A program made the translations under genes and the position numbers. This document shows, piece after piece, positions 16,694 through 24,310 of a stretch of 59,157 nt of DNA (its first letter is position 1; each line of letters opens with the position of its first letter). This stretch comes from Bog-950 sp964493695 (GTDB lineage Bacteria > Bacteroidota > Bacteroidia > Chitinophagales > LD1). The notes below the pieces were generated by a model. It made no database searches. It saw only the letters and a list, made by a program, of their open reading frames with translations, and was not told the origin of the DNA. The stretch lies in the NCBI GenBank assembly GCA_964493695.1, contig CAZBPG010000013.1, forward strand, positions 1 to 59,157. Direction: 5' to 3'.

Positions 16694-17089
16694 ATGGAAA
16701 ATAAATTTCATGTGGGACTAAAGATAGCGGACCTTCTTGAGGAGCAACACAGAACTAAACGCGACCTAGGTTTGGGTATTGATATGAGCCAAGGGAATGT
16801 GGTTTATCTGACGAAACGGGATAGCATTGATGTGAAGACGCTGCAAAAGATAGGCAATGAATTGCGCTATAATTTCTGGAAGCATTTTCCGATTAATGAC
16901 GGAACGAATGCGGAGTTTGTGGTGAGTGAGCGGGAGAAATTAGTTGTTGCGGAGAAGGATAAGGAGATTGCGGAGCTGAAAGGGAAACTTGCGGAGCAAG
17001 ATAAAGTGATTGATGATTTGAGGCGTGATTTGGTGAAGCAGGAGAATGATTTTTTGAAGGAAATAAATTCTTTACTAAAGAAGAAATAG
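16694..17089 (+). CDS. Small DNA-binding-like protein: HTH N-terminus and coiled-coil tail
   Basis: 131 aa from the ATG at 16694 (the open frame reaches to a TTG at 16631 inside the promoter, which is not credible). Residues 1-70 (KIADLLEEQHRTKRDLGLGIDMSQGNVVYLTKRDSIDVKTLQKIGNEL) resemble a compact XRE-type helix-turn-helix; residues about 78-131 form a long charged coiled coil (KLVVAEKDKEIAELKGKLAEQDKVIDDL). Proteins of this make-up are common and unnamed in Bacteroidota. It directly follows array B and its own promoter, so it is the natural target of whatever binds that array. Confidence 0.8.
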   Translation: MENKFHVGLKIADLLEEQHRTKRDLGLGIDMSQGNVVYLTKRDSIDVKTLQKIGNELRYNFWKHFPINDGTNAEFVVSEREKLVVAEKDKEIAELKGKLAEQDKVIDDLRRDLVKQENDFLKEINSLLKKK

Positions 17090-17098
17090 AGAAGCCAT

Positions 17099-17125
17099 GA
17101 ACCTGCCTAGCCGGCAGGCAGGTTG
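17099..17125. repeat. CCTGCC/GGCAGG dispersed palindrome
   Basis: AACCTGCCTAGCC followed by GGCAGGCAGGTT forms a near-perfect hairpin. The same element, CCTGCCTGCCGGTCAGGCAGG-like, lies within the candidate small RNA at the right end (59065-59085). Confidence 0.75.
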
Positions 17126-17139
17126 CCCGAATTTATATG

Positions 17140-17172
17140 CCGCAGGTTCCCGAGGCGGAGAACCTGCGGGGA
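17140..17172 (+). repeat. REP palindrome, copy 4
   Basis: Arms CCGCAGGTTC and GAACCTGCGG with loop CCGAGGCGGA: same loop as the RAYT-linked REP, but both arms carry a matching change (GACAG/CTGTC to CGCAG/CTGCG), which keeps pairing. Confidence 0.85.
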
Positions 17173-17193
17173 CAAAAAAGTGACTTTTATTAG

Positions 17194-17223
17194 CCGCAGT
17201 GTCCCGAGGGGGAGACCTGCGGA
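17194..17223 (+). repeat. Degenerate REP palindrome, copy 5
   Basis: CCGCAG TGTCCCGAGGGGGAGACCTGCGG: one arm is damaged, the loop is recognisable. It is 20 nt from copy 4, so the pair could act as a two-hairpin unit. Confidence 0.65.
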
Positions 17224-17242
17224 GAAAAATTATATTTAGAGA

Positions 17243-17830
17243 ATGAAATTGCTCAACTTCTTTCAACTATTTCTTTTGTTGTTGCTATTTGGTTGCGATA
17301 GAAAGCAAACCAATAATGTGTCATATGAAGAATCTGTTGCAGTTAAAGATTCCGTAAATAAACAAGAACCCATCTTTTCCGAAAATGAACTAAATGAATA
17401 TTATGAAATCAATGGTGCGATAGGTGATTATCTTCTTGATGAACATTTTCAGCCAAATGTAAAAACGAGTAAAGATGATTATACAACTATGGATTTTGCC
17501 AGCCTTGATGCAATGGATCTTTTGTCCACTATTAAAACAAGTATGGGCTTAATGGGCATGAATAAAACAACAGCCCTTGGACACAAAAACCCTTACCATA
17601 TTGATTACGATTTTATAATTGTCTTAGAAGAAAAGGCCTACTATGAAAACCATTTTAAAGATGCATTTTATATCCGATTTGGGTCGTTCCCGAAAGAGAA
17701 ATTTGACATATGGTATGAGGTAGCCAAAGTCAATTATGAGTTGTTTGCGAAAGAATTCAATTTGGAGGAAAGAAATGGTATTGTTGTTAGAAAGTACGAG
17801 GTGATAAGAAAGGACCATCATAATCAATAG
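17243..17830 (+). CDS. Hypothetical lipoprotein
   Basis: A 195-aa protein with signal peptide and lipobox LLFGC (Cys18) followed by DRK. The mature part is acidic and has no motif I recognise. Base composition is AT-rich and the stretch has no ACCGGT, unlike most of the window, which suggests recent arrival. Followed by the 103-aa orphan after 17 nt. Function unknown. Confidence 0.7.
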   Translation: MKLLNFFQLFLLLLLFGCDRKQTNNVSYEESVAVKDSVNKQEPIFSENELNEYYEINGAIGDYLLDEHFQPNVKTSKDDYTTMDFASLDAMDLLSTIKTSMGLMGMNKTTALGHKNPYHIDYDFIIVLEEKAYYENHFKDAFYIRFGSFPKEKFDIWYEVAKVNYELFAKEFNLEERNGIVVRKYEVIRKDHHNQ

Positions 17831-17847
17831 CGCATTAAAATTTTTTT

Positions 17848-18159
17848 ATGGCTTCAACCAATTTTAAAGAACACCTTTCTCAATTTTTAAGAACCCCCGT
17901 TAAGTATAGTTTTGAAAGAGACAAATTTTCTATTTGGATTTGCAATGAAGAAATAAAGACTTCCTTTAAGGATATAAGTAAAATACCTGACAATCCTAAA
18001 CCGAATGGATTTATTGATGATATTTTCGATGATTGTATAACAATACAAACATCTTTGCATTCAAGGGTCATAATACCATTTACTTCTATAGCATTTGTTT
18101 CGGAATATTACTATCACGCATATTGGGAAGATTTAGTAGAAAAAAAGAAGAAGCTATAA
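17848..18159 (+). CDS. Hypothetical small protein
   Basis: A 103-aa protein without signal peptide or obvious motif (FKEHLSQFLRTPVKYSFERDKFSIWICNEEIKTSF...). Alternating strand-like segments suggest a small alpha/beta fold. It may form a pair with the lipoprotein just upstream. Possible immunity or orphan protein, but nothing in the sequence decides this. Confidence 0.6.
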   Translation: MASTNFKEHLSQFLRTPVKYSFERDKFSIWICNEEIKTSFKDISKIPDNPKPNGFIDDIFDDCITIQTSLHSRVIIPFTSIAFVSEYYYHAYWEDLVEKKKKL

Positions 18160-18218
18160 AAGCCCCCCTTATCAATTTCCCTCCGCTCAACTCACATAAC
18201 ATCTCATCCGTCTTTGTG

Positions 18219-18256
18219 TCCGACAGGTTCCTGCAAAGCCGGAGAACCTGTTGCGA
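18219..18256 (-). repeat. REP palindrome, copy 6 (diverged loop)
   Basis: Arms CGACAGGTTC (18221-18230) and GAACCTG-TTGCG (18245-18255). The loop is longer and altered (CTGCAAAGCCGGA). Confidence 0.75.
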
Positions 18257-18365
18257 CAAACTTTATAATGAGCATTATGTTCAGGTGTGTTGGGAATGTT
18301 TTGAATTTCCTCAAACTTCTTTTTGATTCTATCTATCGAATTTGAATGCATCTTTTTAACTGTTT

Positions 18366-18614
18366 TTACTTGCCCCGAAAGCCATCGTATATCCAAAGTA
18401 AAATTCGGAAAACCAAAATTAAACCAATGTATGTTCCTATTACATAGAAGCTCACAATGAAAACAACCTGTGTTGTCAACTCAGGTTTCTCATCGATTAG
18501 TATAGCTAACCAAAATACTGTAGCAGCAACCAATAAAAGGGCTAGTATTCTTAGCAGTCCTTTATTTACTGTGTCGAACCGCTTAAACCATAAGAGGATA
18601 ATTTTACGTTCCAT
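18366..18614 (-). CDS. Small membrane protein
   Basis: An 82-aa protein with two strong hydrophobic segments (about 19-41 and 48-72) and a positively charged N-terminus (MERKIILLWFKRF). No recognisable family. It sits alone between REP copies 6 and 7, with no ACCGGT motif nearby. Could be an orphan left over from a larger locus. Confidence 0.55.
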   Translation of the reverse strand: MERKIILLWFKRFDTVNKGLLRILALLLVAATVFWLAILIDEKPELTTQVVFIVSFYVIGTYIGLILVFRILLWIYDGFRGK

Positions 18615-18669
18615 GGATACTTTTAGACAATCTCGTAATTTTTGACGATAAACATTGTTCTTTTTTGTG

Positions 18670-18704
18670 TCCCAATAGGTTCTCCGCTTCGGGAACCTAT
18701 CGCA
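18670..18704 (-). repeat. REP palindrome, copy 7 with compensatory change
   Basis: Arms read AATAGGTTC and GAACCTATC instead of GACAGGTTC and GAACCTGTC: a C-G pair has become T-A on both sides, preserving the stem. The loop TCCGCTTCGG is intact. Confidence 0.8.
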
Positions 18705-18738
18705 CGTAATTGAATTTGAGAGATGTTGAAGTATCGGA

Positions 18739-19200
18739 CTAAGAAGGAATGTTCATTCTATCCAATGTTTGCGAAAGGAAAATCAGATGCAATCCCATTC
18801 TTTCAAGCTCTTCAATAGTGTGAGGATATTCGCCTTCGGCAATAATCAAATACAAACCATCAACGCCATAACCAAAAGAAGCGGCAAGATTCTTCCGTTT
18901 AAATTCTTCCAGCATCTGATGAATGCGGTCATACGATTTTTCCAAATCGCGCAATCTGGCTACACCCTCATACTTCTGGTCTTTTACCAATGCTTCCTTT
19001 TCTGTTTTAATTGCAGATAAAACGTTTTGAATTTTACCCTGAAGTTTTGATTCATAAATTTTAATGGACTTAATTTTCTCTTCCACAAAAAAATTGAGCA
19101 GTTCTTTTCTGTCACTATGACCAAGAACCGTCTCGGGTTTTAGCAGTTGATTGAGGATTGTAACACAATCCTTGATTTTGTTTCCGTTCATAATTGTCAT
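18739..19200 (-). CDS. UVR-motif protein coupled to a nuclease-like gene
   Basis: About 153 aa from the ATG at 19200. The motif KYEGVARLRDLEKSYDRIHQML is a UVR domain, the helical hairpin by which UvrB and UvrC interact and which also occurs in ClpC and McsA-type adaptors. The C-terminal part (AASFGYGVDGLYLIIAEGEYPHTIEELERMGLHL) is unfamiliar. Its start codon overlaps the stop of the upstream nuclease-like gene as ATGA, so translation is coupled and the products probably act together. Confidence 0.75.
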   Translation of the reverse strand: MTIMNGNKIKDCVTILNQLLKPETVLGHSDRKELLNFFVEEKIKSIKIYESKLQGKIQNVLSAIKTEKEALVKDQKYEGVARLRDLEKSYDRIHQMLEEFKRKNLAASFGYGVDGLYLIIAEGEYPHTIEELERMGLHLIFLSQTLDRMNIPS

Positions 19201-19823
19201 TTTACTTTTTGGATTTGGCCATAAACACATAACCAAGATAATGAGCCCTTTGGCTTGATATAAAATTTGTAATCCGAAGTATCAGATTCACCTTTTACGG
19301 GGAACTTGTGCGAATCATATTTATCAAAATCTTCCTTCTTTAAAGTTCCAAAAAACATTGTTACTACAAAAGTTGGCGTAGCGAAATAATCTTTCTCGGC
19401 AGCAAAATATTTTTTGCCCTGTGCCATTGTGGTTTTTAAATCCTTGTGCCAATCATTATCGATTTGCTCTTTAGGGTTAAACTCACCATCCCTCTTCGCT
19501 TCAATCAGCAAATCGCAAGTGAGCTCTTTCTTTCTTAAGGCTACAAATAAATCTCCACGGCCTTTGAATTTCTTCTCCTTAAAAACTTCATACTCTTGTA
19601 ATGCAGAAACTTCTTTAACATTTTCATTTCTAACAAAAGCCGCCATCACAAAACTTACCATTGCCACTTCATTGTAAGTAATCACATCCTCTCCCGTATA
19701 ATTTGGTTTCTTGTTTAGGTCGATGTAGCAATCAATCTCCTTTTTGAGATTCGGGATTAGAAGCTTTTTGAAGTAGCTTTTCACTTTCATACTTTGGTAG
19801 GGTTTAATTATTAGGAATGACAT
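19197..19823 (-). CDS. Predicted PD-(D/E)XK nuclease-like protein
   Basis: A 208-aa protein. Asp91 in GRGDLFVAL and Glu108-x-Lys110 in CDLLIEAKRD match the D-x(n)-ExK active-site pattern of restriction-endonuclease-fold enzymes, and predicted strands flank both. No restriction partner or methylase gene is next to it; its only partner is the UVR-motif gene with an ATGA overlap. A defence or repair function is possible. The TACATTTG element at 19843-19850 (minus strand) probably drives the pair. Confidence 0.65.
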   Translation of the reverse strand: MSFLIIKPYQSMKVKSYFKKLLIPNLKKEIDCYIDLNKKPNYTGEDVITYNEVAMVSFVMAAFVRNENVKEVSALQEYEVFKEKKFKGRGDLFVALRKKELTCDLLIEAKRDGEFNPKEQIDNDWHKDLKTTMAQGKKYFAAEKDYFATPTFVVTMFFGTLKKEDFDKYDSHKFPVKGESDTSDYKFYIKPKGSLSWLCVYGQIQKVK

Positions 19824-19842
19824 AGTCGTTTTGTTTTTCGGT

Positions 19843-19850
19843 CAAATGTA
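19843..19850 (-). promoter_or_regulatory. -7 element TACATTTG for the nuclease/UVR pair
   Basis: Exact TAnnTTTG on the minus strand, 20 nt before the start codon at 19823. Same octamer as before the ferritin-like gene. Confidence 0.55.
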
Positions 19851-19899
19851 ACTCTTCAGAACGCAACCTATCTGCGCTCTGAAAAATATCTTTCAATTT

Positions 19900-20022
19900 C
19901 CAAACACCACCCCACTCAACTCACTCAACCTTTCATCCGCCTCTTTCATCGACCTTACTTTCTCAAACGTAAGCACTAAAAATTTTTCGGTTTCACGCAG
20001 GTAAATACCGGTGCGGTGCTGC
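19900..20022 (-). pseudogene. Displaced second copy of the mfd 3' end
   Basis: Collinear with 20691-20813 without indels over the last ~40 codons of mfd. The minus-strand translation gives HRTGIYLRETEKFLVLTF and continues to a stop, differing from Mfd mainly at silent sites plus a few conservative ones (SM for TM, ERL for EKL). It has no start and cannot be functional by itself. The pattern means both copies evolved as working mfd ends in different lineages, so the duplication arose by recombination with a related donor, with the MNT-HEPN pair placed between the copies. Confidence 0.9.
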
Positions 20023-20061
20023 ATAGTTTAGTGCTCCAATGTAATTCATTATTTTAGCACC

Positions 20062-20340
20062 ATGAGTCAGCAATTTAAATTACAGCTTACGCAACTGTTG
20101 CAACAGTTTCCATTACAGCGTGCTTCGCTGTTTGGCTCTTATGCCCGCAATGAAGAAACCGAAACGAGCGATATTGATATTCTTATAGAGCCCAAGAAAG
20201 GGTTCACCATTTTCGATATGCTGCGCATGGAGCAAACGCTGGAGGAAAAACTAAACCGCAAAATTGATTTGGTAGAGTTTGCCGCTATCAAGCCATCTAT
20301 CCGCGAGCGCGTTTTGCAACAAGCCATTACCTTGATATGA
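20062..20340 (+). CDS. MNT-domain nucleotidyltransferase antitoxin (MntA-like)
   Basis: A 92-aa minimal nucleotidyltransferase. The catalytic pattern GSX10DXD is seen as Gly25-Ser26, Asp37 and Asp39 (GSYARNEETETSDIDI). In characterised MNT-HEPN systems this protein AMPylates a tyrosine of the HEPN toxin and so neutralises it. Its stop overlaps the start of the HEPN gene by 4 nt. It lies within the segment inserted between the two mfd ends. Confidence 0.92.
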   Translation: MSQQFKLQLTQLLQQFPLQRASLFGSYARNEETETSDIDILIEPKKGFTIFDMLRMEQTLEEKLNRKIDLVEFAAIKPSIRERVLQQAITLI

Positions 20341-20678
20341 AGGAGCGCGACAGCCGTGTTTATCTGAAAGATATTCTTGAATCGATTGATGCAATTGAAA
20401 AATATCTCGCCAATTTAAGCGAGTTTGATTTCGACCAAAACTTATTGGTGCAGGATGCAGTGATAAGAAGATTTGAAATTATTGGCGAAGCCGCTTCGAA
20501 TGTTTCTGTTGAGTTCAGACAACAACATCCGCAAATTGAATGGCGGCTGATGAGCGATATGCGCAACAAACTTATTCATGAATATTATGGTGTTTCCACT
20601 TTCACTATTTACAACACTGCCAAAAGTGAGTTGCCCAAACTAAAGGAGAACTTATTGAAGATTGTTTCAGAGAAATAA
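20337..20678 (+). CDS. HEPN-domain (DUF86) toxin, HepT-like
   Basis: A 113-aa all-helical protein. The RNase motif RX4-6HXY is present as Arg76, His81 and Tyr83 in RNKLIHEYYG; the tyrosine in the same block is the target of AMPylation in HepT systems. Length and motif fit HepT of the MntA/HepT type VII toxin-antitoxin family. ATG overlaps the antitoxin stop (ATGA). Its own stop is only 8 nt from the mfd stop on the other strand. Confidence 0.92.
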   Translation: MKERDSRVYLKDILESIDAIEKYLANLSEFDFDQNLLVQDAVIRRFEIIGEAASNVSVEFRQQHPQIEWRLMSDMRNKLIHEYYGVSTFTIYNTAKSELPKLKENLLKIVSEK

Positions 20679-20686
20679 TCTGTTCT

Positions 20687-23600
20687 TTATCCAAATACTT
20701 TAGCACTCAACTCGCTTAACTTTTCATCCGCCTCTTTCATTGTTCTCACCTTCTCAAAGGTAAGCACCAAAAACTTTTCGGTTTCGCGCAGGTAAATACC
20801 GGTGCGGTGCTGCTGCACGTATTGCATTATTCTGCTGAACACCGTGCTCTTGTAAAAACTGGATTCCTGGTTAGCTACAAAGTAACAGCGCAGGGTGCGG
20901 CCTTTTAAAATAATCTGTTCCATGCCCAGCTTGGTTGCCATCCATTTCAGGCGCATGGCTTCAAACAATTCATACACCGGTTCCGGCACGGGGCCGAACC
21001 GGTCGTGCAGTTGCTCTTCAAATTTCGCCAGGCCCGCTTCATCTTTAATATCGTTCAGCTCGCGGTAGAGCAGCATACGCTCGGTGGTGTTCGAAACATA
21101 TTCGTTCGGTATCAGCATTTCCAAATCGGTTTCAATGGCGCAGTCGCGCACGTAATCGTGGGTGCGCTCCAGCTCATCTTTGTAAAGCTCTTTAAAGTCG
21201 GTTTGCTTCAGCTCGCGCACCGCTTCGTCCAGAATTTTCTGATACACATCCAAGCCAATTTCGGCAATAAAGCCGCTTTGCTCCGCGCCCAGCATATTAC
21301 CGGCACCGCGTATATCCATATCGCGCATGGCAATGTTAAAGCCGCTGCCCAAATCGGCAAACTCCTCAATGGTTTTCAGCCGCTGTTTGCTTTCGTTGCT
21401 GAGTGTGCTGAGCGGAGGTGCCAGCAGATAACAGAATGCATGTTTGTTGCTTCGCCCCACGCGTCCGCGCAGCTGGTGCAAATCGCTGAGGCCGAACTGG
21501 TGCGCGTTATTAATAATCATGGTGTTCGCATTCGCAATATCAATTCCGCTTTCAATAATGTTGGTGCAAAGCAGCACATCGTATTCGCGGTTGATGAACT
21601 TGAGCAGCACTTCTTCCAGATGGTCGCCCTCCATTTGTCCGTGCGCCACACCAATGTCAATGTTCGGCACAATCTTCATCAGCATTTCTTTCACCTCGCC
21701 AATATCGCGCACCCGGTTGTGTACAAAAAACACCTGACCTCCGCGATAAATTTCATACTCAATCGCCTCTTTAATTAAATCAGGGTCCACCGGTCGCACT
21801 TCGGTGGTGATAGGCTGACGGTTCGGTGGCGGTGTGTTGATGATACTCAAATCGCGCGCGCCCATCAGCGAGAACGAAAGCGTGCGCGGAATAGGAGTAG
21901 CCGTAAGCGTAAGCGTATCTACATTCGCTTTTATCGTCTTCAGGGTTTCCTTCGTTCCCACTCCGAATTTTTGCTCTTCATCCACAATCATCAGCCCGAG
22001 GTCTTTGAACTTCACGTTCTTGCCCACCAGCCCGTGTGTGCCGATGATGATGTTTATTTTTCCCTCGGCTAATCGTGTAAGCGTGTCCTTCTTTTCTTTC
22101 GCGGTCTTGAACCGGTTGAGGTAATCTATCTCTACCGGAAACTCCGCAAGCCGCTCTTTAAAAACTTTTTGATGCTGCATGGCGAGAATGGTGGTGGGCA
22201 CCAACACCGCCACCTGCTTGCCATCGGTGGCTGCTTTGAATGCCGCGCGGATGGCAATTTCGGTTTTACCAAAACCCACATCACCGCACACCAACCGGTC
22301 CATCGGTGACACCGCTTCCATATCGCGCTTCACATCTTCGGTGGCTTTTGCCTGGTCTGGTGTGTCCTCATACATAAAGGACGCTTCGAGTTCCGTCTGC
22401 AAATAACTATCCGGTGCAAACTGAAATCCCTTCGATGCTTTGCGCTTGGCATACAGTTGAATCAAATCGAAAGCGAGTTCTTTAATCCGCTTCTTCGTTT
22501 TCTTTTTCAGGTTGCTCCAGGTATCGGTGCCGAGCTTGTTCACGCGCGGTGGCTCGCCATCCTTGCCTACATACTTCGAAATTTTGTGGAGGCTCTGAAT
22601 GCCCACATACATAATATCATTGCCCGCGTAAATGATTCGAACCGTTTCCTGTAGTTGCCCAGCCACTTCAATTTTTTCGAGGCCGCTGAACACACCCACC
22701 CCGTGGTCAATGTGTGTGACATAATCACCGGGCTTTAACTCGCGGAGCGTTTTCATCATCAGTGCCTTGTCGCGCGAAAACCCTTGTCGTAAATTGTATT
22801 TGTGGTACCGGTTGAAAATCTGGTGGTCGGTGTAACAGCAGAGTTTTAAATCATCGTCAATAAAACCGTGATGAATGCCGATGTGAACGGGAGAAAACAA
22901 CAACCTCTCCCCAGCCTCTTCGCTGTATTCATCCTTCTCCTTCGGAGAAGGTGCCCGAAGGGCGGATGAGGTGGGTTTTTCTAAGTCGTGAAAGATGGCG
23001 TAGAAGCGTTCAATCTGCTTGGGATTTTCCGCAAAGATAAGATTGGTATAACCCCGCTCATCGTTCTCGTGCAGATTGCGGATAAGCAAATCGAAATTTT
23101 TGTTGAACGATGGCTGCGGCTTGCTGTGAAAAGAAATCACCCCCTGCCCCCTAAAGGGGGTTCCGGCTTCAACTTCGTTTTTGAAATATTGTTTTCTGCC
23201 GAACTCAATTACTCTGAATCTTGAAAGCCCTTTAAGAAATTCTGCTGTGCTTAGAAACACTTCCTCCGGTTCGCCTTCGAGCAGCGGATGATGCGGATGC
23301 TCTATCCGGTGCTTCTGTATTGCCGGTTGAATTTTTTTCGCCTTTTCAATGGATGAACCAAAAACATCCATCAGCATCTGCACATCTTTAAACCAGATGA
23401 TAGTGTTGGGCGGAAACACTTCGAGCACCGAAGTTTTCTGCACGTTGGTAAAGTGCGATTGAATATTCGGCACAATCGTAACGCTCGCAATTTTCTTCTG
23501 GCTCAATTGCGTAAGCGGGTCGAAGGTGCGGATGCTTTCAATTTCGGCACCGAACAATTCCACCCGGTACGGGAACTCGTTTCCGAATGAAAACACATCT

Positions 23601-24160
23601 ATAATATCTCCGCGAAGACTGAACTGCCCCGGCTCGTACACAAAATCAACGCGCTCAAATTCGAAGCTCACCAGCAGGTCAATCATAAAATCAATGTCGA
23701 GTTTTTCATTGACCTTCATGCGCAGCGTTTGCTCGTTCAGCACATCCTGCCGCACTACTTTTTCGAACAGCGCCTCCGGATAGGTAACCGCCAACTCTGC
23801 CTTGCTGTTCGAATTGCTCAATCGGTTAACGGTTTCAGTGCGCAGCAGAATATTGTTGTTGTTTACCTCGCCAAAATCCTGCGGGCGCCTAAACGAATCA
23901 GGAAAGAAAAAAACGTCTTTAGTGCCGAGCAGGTTCTTGAGGTTGTTCTGAAAATAAGCGGCTTCTTCCTTATCGCTCATTACAAACAAGTGATTGAAAT
24001 CGGTCTGCTTAAAAATGGCTGCTGCTACAAATGCATCCTGCGAGCCGATGAGACCGTGCAGAAAAAAATCGTTGCGGTCGTCACCGGTGTTCAGTTGTTC
24101 AATCAGTTGCTTTACCTGTGCGGAACCGGTGTAGGCTTTTAGTATTTCTTCTACGTTCAT
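20687..24160 (-). CDS. mfd: Transcription-repair coupling factor with two repeat-derived in-frame inserts
   Basis: A 1157-aa Mfd: UvrB-like N-terminal domains, CarD/RID RNA-polymerase interaction domain (KPGDYVTHIDHGVGVFSGL), superfamily 2 translocase with Walker A GDVGFGKTE (about 625) and DEEQ (about 725), then the C-terminal TRCF domain. It removes stalled RNA polymerase and recruits UvrA. Two unusual segments lie in its N-terminal third: residues about 396-410 encoded by a dispersed palindrome (22933-22973) and about 331-341 by a C-rich palindrome (23139-23170). Both keep the frame. Its 3' end is duplicated upstream at 19900-20022. Confidence 0.97.
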   Translation of the reverse strand: MNVEEILKAYTGSAQVKQLIEQLNTGDDRNDFFLHGLIGSQDAFVAAAIFKQTDFNHLFVMSDKEEAAYFQNNLKNLLGTKDVFFFPDSFRRPQDFGEVNNNNILLRTETVNRLSNSNSKAELAVTYPEALFEKVVRQDVLNEQTLRMKVNEKLDIDFMIDLLVSFEFERVDFVYEPGQFSLRGDIIDVFSFGNEFPYRVELFGAEIESIRTFDPLTQLSQKKIASVTIVPNIQSHFTNVQKTSVLEVFPPNTIIWFKDVQMLMDVFGSSIEKAKKIQPAIQKHRIEHPHHPLLEGEPEEVFLSTAEFLKGLSRFRVIEFGRKQYFKNEVEAGTPFRGQGVISFHSKPQPSFNKNFDLLIRNLHENDERGYTNLIFAENPKQIERFYAIFHDLEKPTSSALRAPSPKEKDEYSEEAGERLLFSPVHIGIHHGFIDDDLKLCCYTDHQIFNRYHKYNLRQGFSRDKALMMKTLRELKPGDYVTHIDHGVGVFSGLEKIEVAGQLQETVRIIYAGNDIMYVGIQSLHKISKYVGKDGEPPRVNKLGTDTWSNLKKKTKKRIKELAFDLIQLYAKRKASKGFQFAPDSYLQTELEASFMYEDTPDQAKATEDVKRDMEAVSPMDRLVCGDVGFGKTEIAIRAAFKAATDGKQVAVLVPTTILAMQHQKVFKERLAEFPVEIDYLNRFKTAKEKKDTLTRLAEGKINIIIGTHGLVGKNVKFKDLGLMIVDEEQKFGVGTKETLKTIKANVDTLTLTATPIPRTLSFSLMGARDLSIINTPPPNRQPITTEVRPVDPDLIKEAIEYEIYRGGQVFFVHNRVRDIGEVKEMLMKIVPNIDIGVAHGQMEGDHLEEVLLKFINREYDVLLCTNIIESGIDIANANTMIINNAHQFGLSDLHQLRGRVGRSNKHAFCYLLAPPLSTLSNESKQRLKTIEEFADLGSGFNIAMRDMDIRGAGNMLGAEQSGFIAEIGLDVYQKILDEAVRELKQTDFKELYKDELERTHDYVRDCAIETDLEMLIPNEYVSNTTERMLLYRELNDIKDEAGLAKFEEQLHDRFGPVPEPVYELFEAMRLKWMATKLGMEQIILKGRTLRCYFVANQESSFYKSTVFSRIMQYVQQHRTGIYLRETEKFLVLTFEKVRTMKEADEKLSELSAKVFG
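22933..22973 (-). repeat. CATCCGCCC/AGGAGAAGG dispersed repeat inside mfd
   Basis: Nearly identical (one or two changes) to the intergenic element at 54966-55006, in opposite orientation. It is translated as part of Mfd (SSALRAPSPKEKDE). Confidence 0.85.
23139..23170 (-). repeat. C-rich palindrome CCCCCTAAAGGGGG inside mfd
   Basis: Same family as 51772-51801, 51883-51906 and 56346-56370. Translated in Mfd as EAGTPFRGQGV. Confidence 0.75.
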
Positions 24161-24310
24161 AAAAAAGATAATGCCCCGTCACGGTTATGTGCGGGGTTTA
24201 ATTTTATGGGGGCGAATATAAACGTAATGATGAATGTTCCTTTTGGACTGTACCCTGTATTATTAACCAGCTACCCGTTCAGATGAAAAAAACAATTAAA
24301 ACCGCTGTAT

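Noticed and set aside
18187..18396. 69-aa minus-strand frame next to REP copy 6
   Set aside because: Its C-terminal third is the REP palindrome and it overlaps the membrane-protein gene; perhaps a remnant, but not supportable.
24172..24197. CCCCG/CGGGG hairpin upstream of mfd as a terminator
   Set aside because: A bulge interrupts the stem and the T-rich stretch follows only on the plus strand, where there is no gene to terminate.
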